The position numbers and the translations under genes were made by a program. Below the pieces are notes generated by a model. It worked only from the letters and a program-made list of their open reading frames with translations, was not told the DNA's origin and did not search any database. A DNA stretch of 64,000 nucleotides from positions 182,008 through 246,007 of the forward strand of contig JAQUPF010000003.1 in NCBI GenBank assembly GCA_028716845.1. Reading direction: 5' to 3'. This document shows positions 8,590 through 16,940 of the stretch, piece by piece; the first letter of the stretch is position 1, and every line of letters starts with the position of its first letter. The stretch is from a bacterium (GTDB lineage Bacteria; Auribacterota; Tritonobacteria; UBA1439).

Positions 8590-10116
8590 TCATCGTGCGG
8601 CAAACTGGTTGATGTAGTGAATGATCCCCTCTCTCCAGTAGAGATAGATGTGTTTGAGGGTCTTCCACAAAGACCCTCCGAACGATTTTCTGAGCAATTG
8701 AAAGTTCGTCAGCGGCTCATACACGAATGCGGACATCAAGCCGGCGAGGCGCAGCGTCACCTTAAACCTGCAGCTGTCGGGACGGTTCCTGTACAGGTGA
8801 AGAATCCCGTTCATCCGCTCCTCACTGAGATAGGCTGCAAGCCGTATCAGTCTGTTCCTCTCGCTCTTTTGCGGGTAATTATAGTTCTTGGACCTCCAAT
8901 CCGTCACATGATCCGGGAACTCGACCCTCGCCTTCTCGAATAACTCCGTCCCGCAGTACAGGGCCAGCGAAAAGAACTGGGTATAGAACGGTTTCGGCGC
9001 CCGCATGAGGGTCTCGGCCGTCAGGATCGCATCGTCCTTGGTTTCAAATGGATTGTCGAGTATGACGTCATAGAAGGCTGGCAGGTCCAGTTCATGAATT
9101 ATTTGTGTTGCTCTTAGAAAATCCTCACGGAACGACATCCGCTTGTATATCTCCGCGCAAGTCCTGTCACTCCCGCTCTGCAACCCCATCGCCACCCACG
9201 CCAGGCCCGCGTCTTTAAGGCATGTCATATTGCCGCGCGTGACATACAGAGGGATCGCCCTTGCTACGAACGGTCTGGCCACCCTTCGCTTGTAACTCGC
9301 GGCGAACGCCTCTATGTATTTATTGTCGCCCATCAGGAAGGCGTCGTCCTGGATATTGATGATTTCGATTTCCGGGTTTTCCGCGACCGTCCGCTCCAGC
9401 TCCCCGATGACGTTCTCGACGCTCCTCCTCCGCACCCTCCTCTTTCCGTAGAGCCGCGTGATGAAGTTGTTACAGCAGTACGTGCACGAGAACGGGCAGC
9501 CTCGGGAAGTCAGGACGCTGTAGGTGGTGCCGGACCAACGCAGGAACTTTCTGAAAACCCTCTTCGTGAGCGGCGATACGGTCCGCTTGAGCAGGATGAA
9601 GCTGTCTCTCGGCATGTGGTCGCAGACCGGCAGGGAGTCCAGGTCGTCGATGAGCGGATGGAGCGGATTCCTCTCGATCCCCCCGTCGCCGGCGTAGCAC
9701 AGGTTCCTGATCGCCCGTACGTCCCTGCCTTTGCTGACAGCGTCCGCCATCTCCAGGATGGTCCGCTCTCCCTCTCCGATGCAGACATAGTCGGCGTAAT
9801 CGAGGCAGCTTTCCGGCTCTATGGTGGGATGTATCCCTCCCCACATAACCGGGACCGACGGAAGCCGCTTCTTCAGATCCATCGTCAAAATGCACGCGGC
9901 GTCATACTCGTTGCTCATGAGGCTGAATCCGATCAACCCGGGATTGAACTTCTCCGCGAATTCGCCGATGCCGGCGAGCTGCGAGCCGTCCCGAAGATCA
10001 AGGGCCGGTGTGTAGAGGATCGAGGAATGGTGGCCGTTTGCCAAAAGACAATAATGCAAATATTTCAAGCCGATGGTATCGACGGAATTCTGTGCCGAAA
10101 TCAGCAGGATCCTCAC
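8590..10116 (-). CDS. B12-binding domain-containing radical SAM protein
   Basis: A 508-residue protein. The B12-binding fold begins MRILLISAQNSVDTIGLKYL and includes VMWGGIHPTIEPESCLDYA and CIGEGERTILEMA. Cluster Cys are 207, 211 and 214 in SRGCPFSCTYCCNN, with an extra Cys directly after the motif. IINIQDDAFLMGDNK and VAMGLQSGSDRT mark the barrel. The tail differs from the F-Y-x-R-P type: it has LYRNRPDSCRF and ends WREGIIHYINQFAAR. It is a lone minus-strand gene; 116 bp separate it from the GT-C gene upstream, and that gap holds a 24-codon relic (MAETRLPGAVRGEPL..., 10,147-10,221) resembling a methyltransferase tail. Substrate unknown. Confidence 0.87.
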   Translation of the reverse strand: MRILLISAQNSVDTIGLKYLHYCLLANGHHSSILYTPALDLRDGSQLAGIGEFAEKFNPGLIGFSLMSNEYDAACILTMDLKKRLPSVPVMWGGIHPTIEPESCLDYADYVCIGEGERTILEMADAVSKGRDVRAIRNLCYAGDGGIERNPLHPLIDDLDSLPVCDHMPRDSFILLKRTVSPLTKRVFRKFLRWSGTTYSVLTSRGCPFSCTYCCNNFITRLYGKRRVRRRSVENVIGELERTVAENPEIEIINIQDDAFLMGDNKYIEAFAASYKRRVARPFVARAIPLYVTRGNMTCLKDAGLAWVAMGLQSGSDRTCAEIYKRMSFREDFLRATQIIHELDLPAFYDVILDNPFETKDDAILTAETLMRAPKPFYTQFFSLALYCGTELFEKARVEFPDHVTDWRSKNYNYPQKSERNRLIRLAAYLSEERMNGILHLYRNRPDSCRFKVTLRLAGLMSAFVYEPLTNFQLLRKSFGGSLWKTLKHIYLYWREGIIHYINQFAAR

Positions 10117-10232
10117 GGATGCCCTTTCTGCTCCATGCCCACGGACTCACACTTTCCGGGTGACGGCGACGACGGTCAGCGGCTCCCCTCGCACTGCGCC
10201 CGGCAGGCGCGTCTCAGCCATGGCGATGAGCG

Positions 10233-11768
10233 CTACCAGGTGATTTTATAGACGGACGGCGGTGCCTCCATGTCCTGTTCCTCGAGTATGCAGCCGATCT
10301 CCCGATACTGGGTGACGAATTCCCGCTGATCCGGGAAGACAAGCACGTAGAAACCGTCGAAATGATGTCCGAACCTGTGCAGAAATTCCAACACCCGTTC
10401 AGGCACAAGGCGGGGCGTATGAGGATGGCCGGACAGGAGGACCGCCCGGTCACATTTGAACGGAATCCACCACCCGCCGGAATTGATGATAAGTGAGTTG
10501 CGGGAAGTTGATTGTCTTATCCATGTTTCGATCGGGCGGACGTTTCGCGATTCCCACTCGAGACTGGCAAGCTCCTTCTTCGTGTTCTTCGGCAGATCAT
10601 AGAAGAGAAGATAGGCGAACACGATCGCCGCGATGACGTTCAGAACCCTCCCCCCCCCGTTTTTTCCCAAAGGGCAGGATGAAAAGCCGATCAGCAATAT
10701 GAGTGGGATGGCAAACACATACATGGGCCATGCCAGCCGGGTCTCCATGTCATCCATGACATAGTTGCATCGCATGTAGAGCAGGAATGAGGCAAAACCG
10801 AATATCCATGCCGCCGAAAAGACAATCGCGGATGCTTTCCTGAAGGAGGCGCGTCTGCCGTCGGGCCGGGGCACCGCGCTGCGCCTCACCATGCCAATGC
10901 CCAGGAGGGCAAGCGTTATGGCGCCGGGGACAATCAAATCCGTGACCATGGTTCTGAGCAGTCTCGGCGCATGGACGAAAAAACCCGTCGGGGATGGCGG
11001 TGCATAGGCCTCTTCCAGAATATGGCCGTGCAGGATGAGGTTCCTGACCAGCCAGAGGGAGGAGACCCCGCAGAAGCCCAGAAGGAGACATGAGAAGGCG
11101 GCCGCCATCTGCTTCACGCCCGGACGGGACCGCATTCCATAGGCGGCGAATCCGAGAAACACCGCGCCTGCGAAGAGATTGACGACACCGATGTACCGGC
11201 ACAGTGCCGCGATGCCTGCAAGAATCCCGGCGGCGATCATTCGTGGACAGGATATTCCGTTCCTGCCCGCGGCCCCCAGCAGGACCAGCGCGAATGCCAT
11301 GGACAGCACGACAAAGAGAGGCTCACTCACGGCATAGTCGTACAGATGCCTTGAAGAACTGACGAGAATCCAGAGAATCGCGCTCACCACTCCAAGAGAG
11401 GGGGACATGAGCCGCTTCCCGATCGCGTAGATGAAGGCGGTGGTCAACGGCAGCGAGAGAATGATGACGATGCGGCAGGCCCATGCAACATTTAGTCCTA
11501 TTCGCATTATTGAGGCAAGCAGGAGTGGGTAGACGGGGGGGAAGCGGACGATGCCGGTGGGGACGGTGGGGGAGTTCAGGTTCAGGTGATAGGTGGTGAT
11601 TCCATGGCCGGAAGCAATGTTCTTGGCAATTTCAACGTACAGCATGGAGTCGGGATAGTAATGGAGGTGGATGGCAGAAGAGAGAGAAACTAGTACCGCC
11701 ATAAAAACCCATGGCATGGGACTGAGAAAATCAACGCGAGAGGCAACCCATTTCAGCCAGTTCCGCAT
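10233..11768 (-). CDS. GT-C type membrane glycosyltransferase (ArnT/PMT-like)
   Basis: A 511-residue polytopic membrane protein with about ten hydrophobic segments in the N-terminal ~420 residues, then a soluble tail. The first external loop carries HLHYYPDSMLYVEIAKNIASG, with the acidic residue (PDSMLY) expected for the GT39/ArnT catalytic loop, followed by PTGIVRFPPVYPLLLASI. Such enzymes use polyprenyl-phosphate sugars to glycosylate an acceptor on the outer face of the membrane. The ATG at 11,768 (MRNWLKWVAS) was preferred over a start 69 bp upstream because AGGGAG precedes it and the hydrophobic part begins soon after. The specificity cannot be read from sequence. Confidence 0.75.
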   Translation of the reverse strand: MRNWLKWVASRVDFLSPMPWVFMAVLVSLSSAIHLHYYPDSMLYVEIAKNIASGHGITTYHLNLNSPTVPTGIVRFPPVYPLLLASIMRIGLNVAWACRIVIILSLPLTTAFIYAIGKRLMSPSLGVVSAILWILVSSSRHLYDYAVSEPLFVVLSMAFALVLLGAAGRNGISCPRMIAAGILAGIAALCRYIGVVNLFAGAVFLGFAAYGMRSRPGVKQMAAAFSCLLLGFCGVSSLWLVRNLILHGHILEEAYAPPSPTGFFVHAPRLLRTMVTDLIVPGAITLALLGIGMVRRSAVPRPDGRRASFRKASAIVFSAAWIFGFASFLLYMRCNYVMDDMETRLAWPMYVFAIPLILLIGFSSCPLGKNGGGRVLNVIAAIVFAYLLFYDLPKNTKKELASLEWESRNVRPIETWIRQSTSRNSLIINSGGWWIPFKCDRAVLLSGHPHTPRLVPERVLEFLHRFGHHFDGFYVLVFPDQREFVTQYREIGCILEEQDMEAPPSVYKITW

Positions 11769-12121
11769 ACGCTGCGCTCCCTGGAAATAACGAGATGGAA
11801 AAGGGCATTTGAACCCGCTGTGTCGCAATGATTCCAAACTATAAAAATACTAAATAATTCATTGCGATAGCAATACCCTTCACGGATCTCGGCGTGAAAA
11901 CGCGGAGCGAAAATACTTTGAACGGTCCCCTCGGCGGGGTATAATGCGGATGCTGAGTTCGGGACCGTGCCAGTTCTGGCGGTCAGGAGGAGCAGGGTCC
12001 CGATCACGAGTCGCTCCACCCCGCAGCCGCATGCTGCCGCAGATCCCCTCTCTTCGGATGCGTCAGCGAGGCGGCGGATTGGGGCGGGCGGTGCTATAAT
12101 GCCCCGCCGGGGGAGGGGTGC
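11769..12121. promoter_or_regulatory. Divergent regulatory region with AT-rich island and inverted repeat
   Basis: This 353-bp gap separates the minus-strand GT-C gene from the plus-strand sugar-nucleotide operon. It contains an AT-rich island (about 11,829-11,862), striking in this GC-rich context, bounded by a perfect 9-bp inverted repeat: TCGCAATGA at 11,823-11,831 and TCATTGCGA at 11,859-11,867. On the plus strand TATAAT occurs at 11,940-11,945 and again at 12,095-12,100; the second is 21 bp before the ATG at 12,122. A 51-codon reading frame between the two boxes has no recognisable feature and is not called as a gene. Confidence 0.5.
12095..12121 (+). promoter_or_regulatory. -10 element and Shine-Dalgarno of the sugar-nucleotide operon
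   Basis: TATAAT at 12,095-12,100 (gtgcTATAATgcc) is followed by GGGGGAGGGG just before the ATG at 12,122. The whole block is duplicated at 7240-7305, which argues that it is a functional unit. No convincing -35 hexamer is seen 16-18 bp upstream. Confidence 0.55.
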
Positions 12122-13057
12122 ATGACAAAGGTTCTCCTGACGGGGGGGGCGGGATACATCGGCTCGGTCCTCACGGGGCGCCTGCTCGAGCGCGGGATGG
12201 ACGTCCTCGTGGTCGACAGCCTCGTCTACCGGCAGCCGAGCCTCCTCGCCTGCCTCGACAGCCCGCGGTTCACCTTCGTCCGGGGAGACGCGCGGGACGA
12301 GCGGCTCATGCGGGACCTCCTCCGCGACCGTGACGTCATCCTGCCGCTCGCGGCGATTGTCGGCACGCCCGCCTGCGCGCGCGACCCGGAGCTCGCCACC
12401 GCCACGAACCTCCGGGCGATCGAGATGCTCGACCGGCTGCGCTCGAGGAGCCAGGCGGTCATATTCCCCACCACGAACAGCGGCTACGGGACGACGTCCG
12501 GCGAGGCCTTCTGCACGGAGGAGACGCCGCTCGCCCCCATCTCCCTCTACGGCAGGGACAAGGTCGCGGCGGAGCGGCTCCTGCTCGATTCCGGGAACGC
12601 CGTGACGCTCCGGTTCGCCACGGTCTTCGGCCCATCGCCCCGGATGCGGCTCGACCTCCTCGTGAACGATTTCACCTTCCGGGCGGTGCGGGACCGGTAC
12701 CTCGTGATCTTCGAGAAGCATTTCAAGCGAAACTTCCTCCACATCCGGGACGCGGCCGCCTGCTTCATCCACTGCATCGAGCATTTCGACGCGATGGGGG
12801 GCGGGCCGTACAACGTCGGCCTGAACGAGGCGAATATCTCCAAGGAGGAGCTCGCCCTCGCGATCAAGCGGCATGTCCCGGACCTGTACATCCACTTCGC
12901 CGAGATCGGGTCCGACCCGGACAGGCGGAACTACATCGTCTCGAACGAGAAGATCAACCGGGCGGGCTTCACCGCCGTCCACGGGCTGGACGAGGGGATC
13001 CGGCAGCTCATCCAGGCGTACGGGATGATCCCCCGCTCCGACCTGTACAACGACTGA
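12122..13057 (+). CDS. NAD-dependent sugar epimerase/dehydratase (extended SDR)
   Basis: A 311-residue extended SDR. The Rossmann motif TGGAGYIGS (residues 7-15) binds NAD(P). The catalytic set appears as PTTNSGYG with YGRDK (YxxxK). RNFLHIRDAAACFIHCIEH is the conserved extended-SDR segment before the substrate-binding C-terminus. It probably acts on a nucleotide-activated sugar, as an epimerase or 4,6-dehydratase, and is first in an operon with a GDP-fucose-synthase-like enzyme, a third SDR and HddC/HddA-like proteins. A G8 run (12,142-12,149) encodes the Gly of the Rossmann motif in frame. It starts at ATG with a strong Shine-Dalgarno. Confidence 0.85.
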   Translation: MTKVLLTGGAGYIGSVLTGRLLERGMDVLVVDSLVYRQPSLLACLDSPRFTFVRGDARDERLMRDLLRDRDVILPLAAIVGTPACARDPELATATNLRAIEMLDRLRSRSQAVIFPTTNSGYGTTSGEAFCTEETPLAPISLYGRDKVAAERLLLDSGNAVTLRFATVFGPSPRMRLDLLVNDFTFRAVRDRYLVIFEKHFKRNFLHIRDAAACFIHCIEHFDAMGGGPYNVGLNEANISKEELALAIKRHVPDLYIHFAEIGSDPDRRNYIVSNEKINRAGFTAVHGLDEGIRQLIQAYGMIPRSDLYND

Positions 13058-13076
13058 GCCGCGCGGAGGCCGCGGG

Positions 13077-14042
13077 ATGGGGACGAGGCTCGACATCGCG
13101 AAGAAGCGGATACTCGTGACGGGGGCGGAGGGGTTCCTCGCGCGCGCCGTCATCCCCGAGCTCCGCAGGCACGGCGCCGCCGAGATCGCGACCGCGGACC
13201 GGGGGACGCACGACCTGCGGGAGCAGGAGGCCGTCCGGCGGCTCCTCGCGGAGACCCGCCCGCAGGTCGTCATCGGCCTCGCCGGCCTCGTCGGCGGGAT
13301 CCTCGTGAACTCGCAGCGGCCGGCGGAGTTCATGTACGACAACCTCATGATGGGGACCATCCTCCTCCACGAGTCGTGGCGCGCGGGGGTGGAGAAGTAC
13401 GCCGCCTGCATGTGCGGCTGCGCCTACCCCGACGGCGCCCCCTCCCCCATCCGCGAGGAAATGCTCTGGGACGGCCCCCCGCAGCGGAACTCCGCCCCGT
13501 ACGGCAGCGCGAAGCGCATGCTCGCCGTCCAGGCGGAGGCGTACCGCCGGCAGTACGGATTCGACTGCATCGTCCTCGTCCCCGGCAACATCTACGGCCC
13601 CCACGAGAATTTCAACCTGAACGACGCCCACGTCATCCCGTCGCTCGTACGCAAGTTCTGCGAGGCGGCGGACGCCGGCGCGCCCGAGGTCGTCGTCTGG
13701 GGGTCGGGGACGCCCCGCCGGGACTTCGTCTACGTGGGCGACGCCGCGGAGGCGATCGTCGCCGCCCTCGAGCGCTACAGCGGCCCGGAACTCATCAACA
13801 TCTCATCCGGGACCGAGACCGCCATCGGCGACCTCGTCGCCCTCATCGCCCGCCTCTGCGGGTACCGGGGCAGGATCGTCTGGGACCGCGAGAAGCCCGA
13901 CGGGCAGGCGGTGAAGATCTTCGACGTCTCCCGGATGGAGCGGCTCCTCGGCCACCGGTGCCGCACCCCGATCGAGGACGGACTCCGCCGGACGATCGAC
14001 TGGTACAGGGAGAACCGCTCCCGGGGGGGCGTGCGGCTGTGA
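13077..14042 (+). CDS. NAD-dependent epimerase/reductase, GDP-L-fucose synthase family
   Basis: A 321-residue SDR whose layout follows GDP-L-fucose synthase (Fcl/WcaG): VTGAEGFLARAVI at the N-terminus, then LAGLVGGILVNSQRPAEF, APYGSAKRM (YxxxK), NIYGPHENFNLNDAHVIPSL and PDGQAVKIFDVSRM near the end, where fucose synthases have a DGTPRKLLDVS-type segment. The His of HVIP is kept. The catalytic Ser/Cys region reads CMCGCAYP rather than SSCIYP, so the usual Ser position appears to be Cys. In this heptose-type operon the substrate may be a GDP-(deoxy)heptose intermediate instead of GDP-4-keto-6-deoxymannose. GGAGG precedes the ATG. Confidence 0.85.
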   Translation: MGTRLDIAKKRILVTGAEGFLARAVIPELRRHGAAEIATADRGTHDLREQEAVRRLLAETRPQVVIGLAGLVGGILVNSQRPAEFMYDNLMMGTILLHESWRAGVEKYAACMCGCAYPDGAPSPIREEMLWDGPPQRNSAPYGSAKRMLAVQAEAYRRQYGFDCIVLVPGNIYGPHENFNLNDAHVIPSLVRKFCEAADAGAPEVVVWGSGTPRRDFVYVGDAAEAIVAALERYSGPELINISSGTETAIGDLVALIARLCGYRGRIVWDREKPDGQAVKIFDVSRMERLLGHRCRTPIEDGLRRTIDWYRENRSRGGVRL

Positions 14043-14812
14043 TCGTCGTCCTCGGCGCGAACGGGTTCGTCGGCTCCGCCTTCTGCCGCCTCCTCGGAGA
14101 GCGCGGCGTCCCGTTCCGGGGCGTGGACCTGGACGACTACGAGGAGGCGCGGGGCCTGCGGTGCGACCTCCTCGTCAACGCGGACGGGAACTCGAAGAAG
14201 TACCTCGCCGAGGAGGACCCGGCCCTCGATTTCGACCTGTCCGTCGCGAGCGTCGTCCGCAGCCTGCGCGACTTCCCCTCCCGGCGCTACCTCTACATCT
14301 CCTCCGTCGCCGTGTACCCAGACCACGAGAATCCCTCCCTGAGCACGGAGGAGACGCCCCTCGACGCCGGGCGTCAGTCGATATACGGATTCCACAAGCG
14401 CATCGCGGAGCAGTGCGTCATGAGGCATCACGGCGACTGGCTCATCCTCCGGTTCGGCGGCCTCGTCGGGGAGGGACTGCGCAAGGGGCCCGTCTTCGAC
14501 ATCCTGGAGGGGCGGCCGCTACGGATGGGCCCGATGTCTCGGTTCCAATTCATCGACACGGCGGACGCGGCGCGGGTGGCGCTGCGCATCGCCGAGTCGG
14601 GCTTCGCGCGGGAGGTATTCAACGTCTGCGGGCGGGGGACGGTCACCCTGCGCGAGGTGCAGGAGATGGCCGGCCGCGTCGAGGAGAACGAACTCCCGGC
14701 GGAGGCGTGGGACATCAGCACCGTGAAGACGCACGCGCGCGTCGGCCTCCCGGAGACCGGGGCGACGGTCCGCGCCTTCATTACCCGCCGCCTCTCGGAG
14801 AGGAGCGGCTAG
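14039..14812 (+). CDS. NAD-dependent epimerase/reductase (SDR)
   Basis: A 257-residue SDR starting VIVVLGANGFVGSAFCRLL, with GxNGFxG for NAD(P) binding, SSVAVYPDHENPS and YGFHKRIAE (YxxxK), and a short C-terminal substrate domain. It is shorter than most extended SDRs and resembles 4-keto-sugar reductases. The GTG start at 14,039 overlaps the upstream TGA by 4 bp (GTGA), and no other start fits the Rossmann motif. It is the third SDR in a row, suggesting dehydration, epimerisation and reduction of one nucleotide sugar. The specific step is not assigned. Confidence 0.8.
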   Translation: MIVVLGANGFVGSAFCRLLGERGVPFRGVDLDDYEEARGLRCDLLVNADGNSKKYLAEEDPALDFDLSVASVVRSLRDFPSRRYLYISSVAVYPDHENPSLSTEETPLDAGRQSIYGFHKRIAEQCVMRHHGDWLILRFGGLVGEGLRKGPVFDILEGRPLRMGPMSRFQFIDTADAARVALRIAESGFAREVFNVCGRGTVTLREVQEMAGRVEENELPAEAWDISTVKTHARVGLPETGATVRAFITRRLSERSG

Positions 14813-15159
14813 ATGCACTCCCAAACACGGATCCCCACGGATGAGCGCTGATTGGAAGATTGAGTAGAGGTTGTGCCGCAGATTGACGCAGATACGCTCG
14901 GATAGAGACGTCCAACGACGGATGAACACGGATAGTCACGAAGTATGATGTACGAACGACGAACGACGAGTAAGTTGCCGCGGATGAACGCGGATATACG
15001 CGGATTAAATGAGGTGAACTCTCCGGATCCTCGCCGCTTTCTGCGGCGGCATGGAACATCCGGCATCCGCGATACTCCGCAATGATCCGTGCGCATCCGT
15101 GGTCGATTGGTGCATTGAATCGGCTTTCGACTTTTCACTGTTAACTTTGGACTGTAGTC
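14813..15159. repeat. Degenerate 10-nt periodic intergenic repeat, inverted halves
   Basis: This 347-bp gap carries many copies of a unit like CRCGGATNAA at 10-11 nt spacing (for example CGCGGATGAA, CGCGGATATA, CGCGGATTAA at 14,990-15,007), plus ACGAACG repeats near 14,954-14,969. From about 15,058 the same unit appears in reverse complement (CATCCGCGATACTCCGC, then GATCCGTGCGCATCCGTGG), so the two halves could pair. A second copy lies at 53,815-53,935. Such repeats often give spurious reading frames in environmental genomes; none is called here. No clear promoter is seen before the ATG at 15,160. Confidence 0.7.
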
Positions 15160-15927
15160 ATGGCGCGACATTCTCGTTCCCCCCGCGCCGGCGATGATGC
15201 TATCATCCTCGCCGGCGGCCTCGGGAAGCGGCTGCGCGGCGTGCTCGGAGACCTCCCCAAGCCGATGCTCCCCGTCCTGGGGAGGCCGTTCCTCGAGTGG
15301 GTGCTCCTCTCCCTCAGGAACGCCGGCTTCGAGTCGTTCGTCATCTCGACCGGCTACCGGCGGGAGGCGATCCGGGGCCACTTCGGCGACGGGGCGGGAT
15401 GGGGCGTGCGGATCAGGTACGCCGAGGAGGAGCGCCCGCTCGGCACGGCGGGGGCGGTGCGGAACGCGATCGGCCGCGTGCGCACGGACGATATCCTCGT
15501 CGCGAACGGCGACTCGCTCTGTCTCTGCGACCACGCGGCGTTCCGCAGATTCCACGAGGAGCGGGGGGCCGCCGCGACGATCTGCTGCGTCAAGGCGGCC
15601 GATCCGTCCCGGTACGGCTCGGTTCGGTTCGACCGGCGGGGGATGGTGGAGCAGTTCGCCGAGAAGGGGGCCGGCGGCGGCGCGGGCTGGATCAACGCGG
15701 GGATGTGCCGGATGAAACGGGATGTCGTGCGGGGATTCGAGCACAGGATTCCTCTGTCGCTCGAGGAGGATGTCTTCCCGCGACTCGCCGGCGCGGGGCT
15801 CCACGCCTACCGCTCGCGCGGCGATTTCATCGACATCGGCACGCGGGAGTCGCTCGCGCGCGCCGCCGGCTTCCTCGTCGCGCACCGCCTCGCGGACCGC
15901 GCGCCGGCGGGAGGAGGGGCGCCATGA
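15160..15927 (+). CDS. hddC: Sugar-1-phosphate nucleotidyltransferase, HddC-like
   Basis: A 255-residue NTP-transferase. AIILAGGLGKRL (residues 14-25) with PKPMLPVLGRPFLEW is the nucleotide-binding and substrate signature. ANGDSLCLCD supplies the metal-binding Asp, and WINAGMCRMKRDV and FIDIGTRESL are conserved further down. The best functional guess is D-glycero-alpha-D-manno-heptose-1-phosphate guanylyltransferase, because the next gene is an HddA-type kinase overlapping by 4 bp; a glucose or mannose-1-phosphate transferase is possible. GmhA and GmhB are not in the window. The ATG has no visible Shine-Dalgarno and lies directly after the repeat region. Confidence 0.75.
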   Translation: MARHSRSPRAGDDAIILAGGLGKRLRGVLGDLPKPMLPVLGRPFLEWVLLSLRNAGFESFVISTGYRREAIRGHFGDGAGWGVRIRYAEEERPLGTAGAVRNAIGRVRTDDILVANGDSLCLCDHAAFRRFHEERGAAATICCVKAADPSRYGSVRFDRRGMVEQFAEKGAGGGAGWINAGMCRMKRDVVRGFEHRIPLSLEEDVFPRLAGAGLHAYRSRGDFIDIGTRESLARAAGFLVAHRLADRAPAGGGAP

Positions 15928-16913
15928 TCATTTCCCGGACGCCGGTCAGGGTGAGCTTCCTCGGGGGCGGGACCGACTACCCCGAGTACACGAGGCGCGG
16001 GACGGGGATGACGCTCTGCACCTCCATCGACAAGTACTCGTACATCACCGTGAGCCGCCTCAGCAGCTTCTTCGACTACCGGATCCGCGTGAACTATTCA
16101 CGGACGGAGCTCGTGAAGGCGGTGGACGAGATCCTGCACCCCTCGGTGCGGGAGTGCCTCCGGTACATGGGGATCGACGGCGGGGTCGAGATCCACTACG
16201 TCGGCGACCTGCCGGCGCGCACCGGCCTGGGCTCGTCCTCGTCGTTCACGGTCGGCCTCCTCCACGCCCTGTACGCCTACAAGGGGCAGATGGTCGACAA
16301 GCGGCGGCTCGCCGAGGAGGCGGTTCACGTCGAGCGGGAGATGATCGGCGAGCGGGTGGGGCTCCAGGACCAGTACGTCTGCGCCTTCGGAGGACTGCTC
16401 CACCTCACCTTCTCCGACGCCCTCTCCGTGGACGTGCGGCACGTCATCCTCCCCGAGGGGCGGCTCGAGGCGCTCCAGGAGCGGCTGCTCCTCTTCTACA
16501 CCGGTATCCAGCGGAACGCCCACGACATCCTCGAGGAGCAGATGGAGCGGACGGCGCGCGGGGACCTCGCCGGCGACCTCGATCGGCTCGGGGCGCTCGT
16601 CCCGCGCGGCGTGGAAATCCTCTCGCGCGGCGACGACCTCGCGGCGTTCGGCGAGCTGCTCCACGAGAACTGGCTCATCAAGAAGCGGCTGTCGGGGGCG
16701 GTGAGCACGACGAAGATCGACGAGTACTACGAGGCGGCGCGGAAGGCGGGGGCGACCGGCGGCAAGCTGTGCGGCGCCGGCGGGGGGGGGTTCATCCTCC
16801 TCTACGCGGAGCCGTACAACAGGGACAAGGTACGCCGGGCGCTGCGCGGCCTCCTCGAGGTGCGGTTCTCGCTCGAGCACGAGGGAAGCACGGTCATCTT
16901 CTACAGGCCGTAG
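15924..16913 (+). CDS. hddA: GHMP kinase, D-glycero-D-manno-heptose 7-phosphate kinase-like
   Basis: A 329-residue GHMP-family sugar kinase. Motif 1 is RVSFLGGGTDYPEY at the N-terminus, motif 2 the ATP-binding PARTGLGSSSSFTVGLL, and motif 3 KLCGAGGGGFILL near the C-terminus. All three match the HddA branch (GGGTDYPE is typical). It would phosphorylate heptose 7-phosphate at C1 before guanylylation by the upstream enzyme; fucokinase-like activity is the alternative. The ATG at 15,924 overlaps the previous stop (ATGA). A G9 run (16,782-16,790) encodes motif 3 in frame. Confidence 0.8.
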   Translation: MIISRTPVRVSFLGGGTDYPEYTRRGTGMTLCTSIDKYSYITVSRLSSFFDYRIRVNYSRTELVKAVDEILHPSVRECLRYMGIDGGVEIHYVGDLPARTGLGSSSSFTVGLLHALYAYKGQMVDKRRLAEEAVHVEREMIGERVGLQDQYVCAFGGLLHLTFSDALSVDVRHVILPEGRLEALQERLLLFYTGIQRNAHDILEEQMERTARGDLAGDLDRLGALVPRGVEILSRGDDLAAFGELLHENWLIKKRLSGAVSTTKIDEYYEAARKAGATGGKLCGAGGGGFILLYAEPYNRDKVRRALRGLLEVRFSLEHEGSTVIFYRP

Positions 16914-16940
16914 GGCGCCGGGAGCGAGGGAGGGTGTCGC

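Noticed and set aside
10117..10232. Cobalamin riboswitch before a B12-radical SAM gene
   Set aside because: I looked for the B12-box (GCCACTG) pattern and characteristic helices here and in the gaps at 3304-3418 and 34,331-34,462; none was convincing.
11944..12099. 51-codon plus-strand frame between two TATAAT boxes
   Set aside because: No Shine-Dalgarno, low-complexity Arg/Gly/Ser content, no family; it ends in the operon's -10.
11753..13411. 552-codon minus-strand open frame across the epimerase genes
   Set aside because: Shadow of two well-supported SDR genes and their promoter region.
14809..15885. Minus-strand frame reading ISAFIRG-like and SVSASICG-like segments
   Set aside because: These peptides are the translation of the 10-nt DNA repeats, a common source of false genes, and the rest is antisense to HddC.
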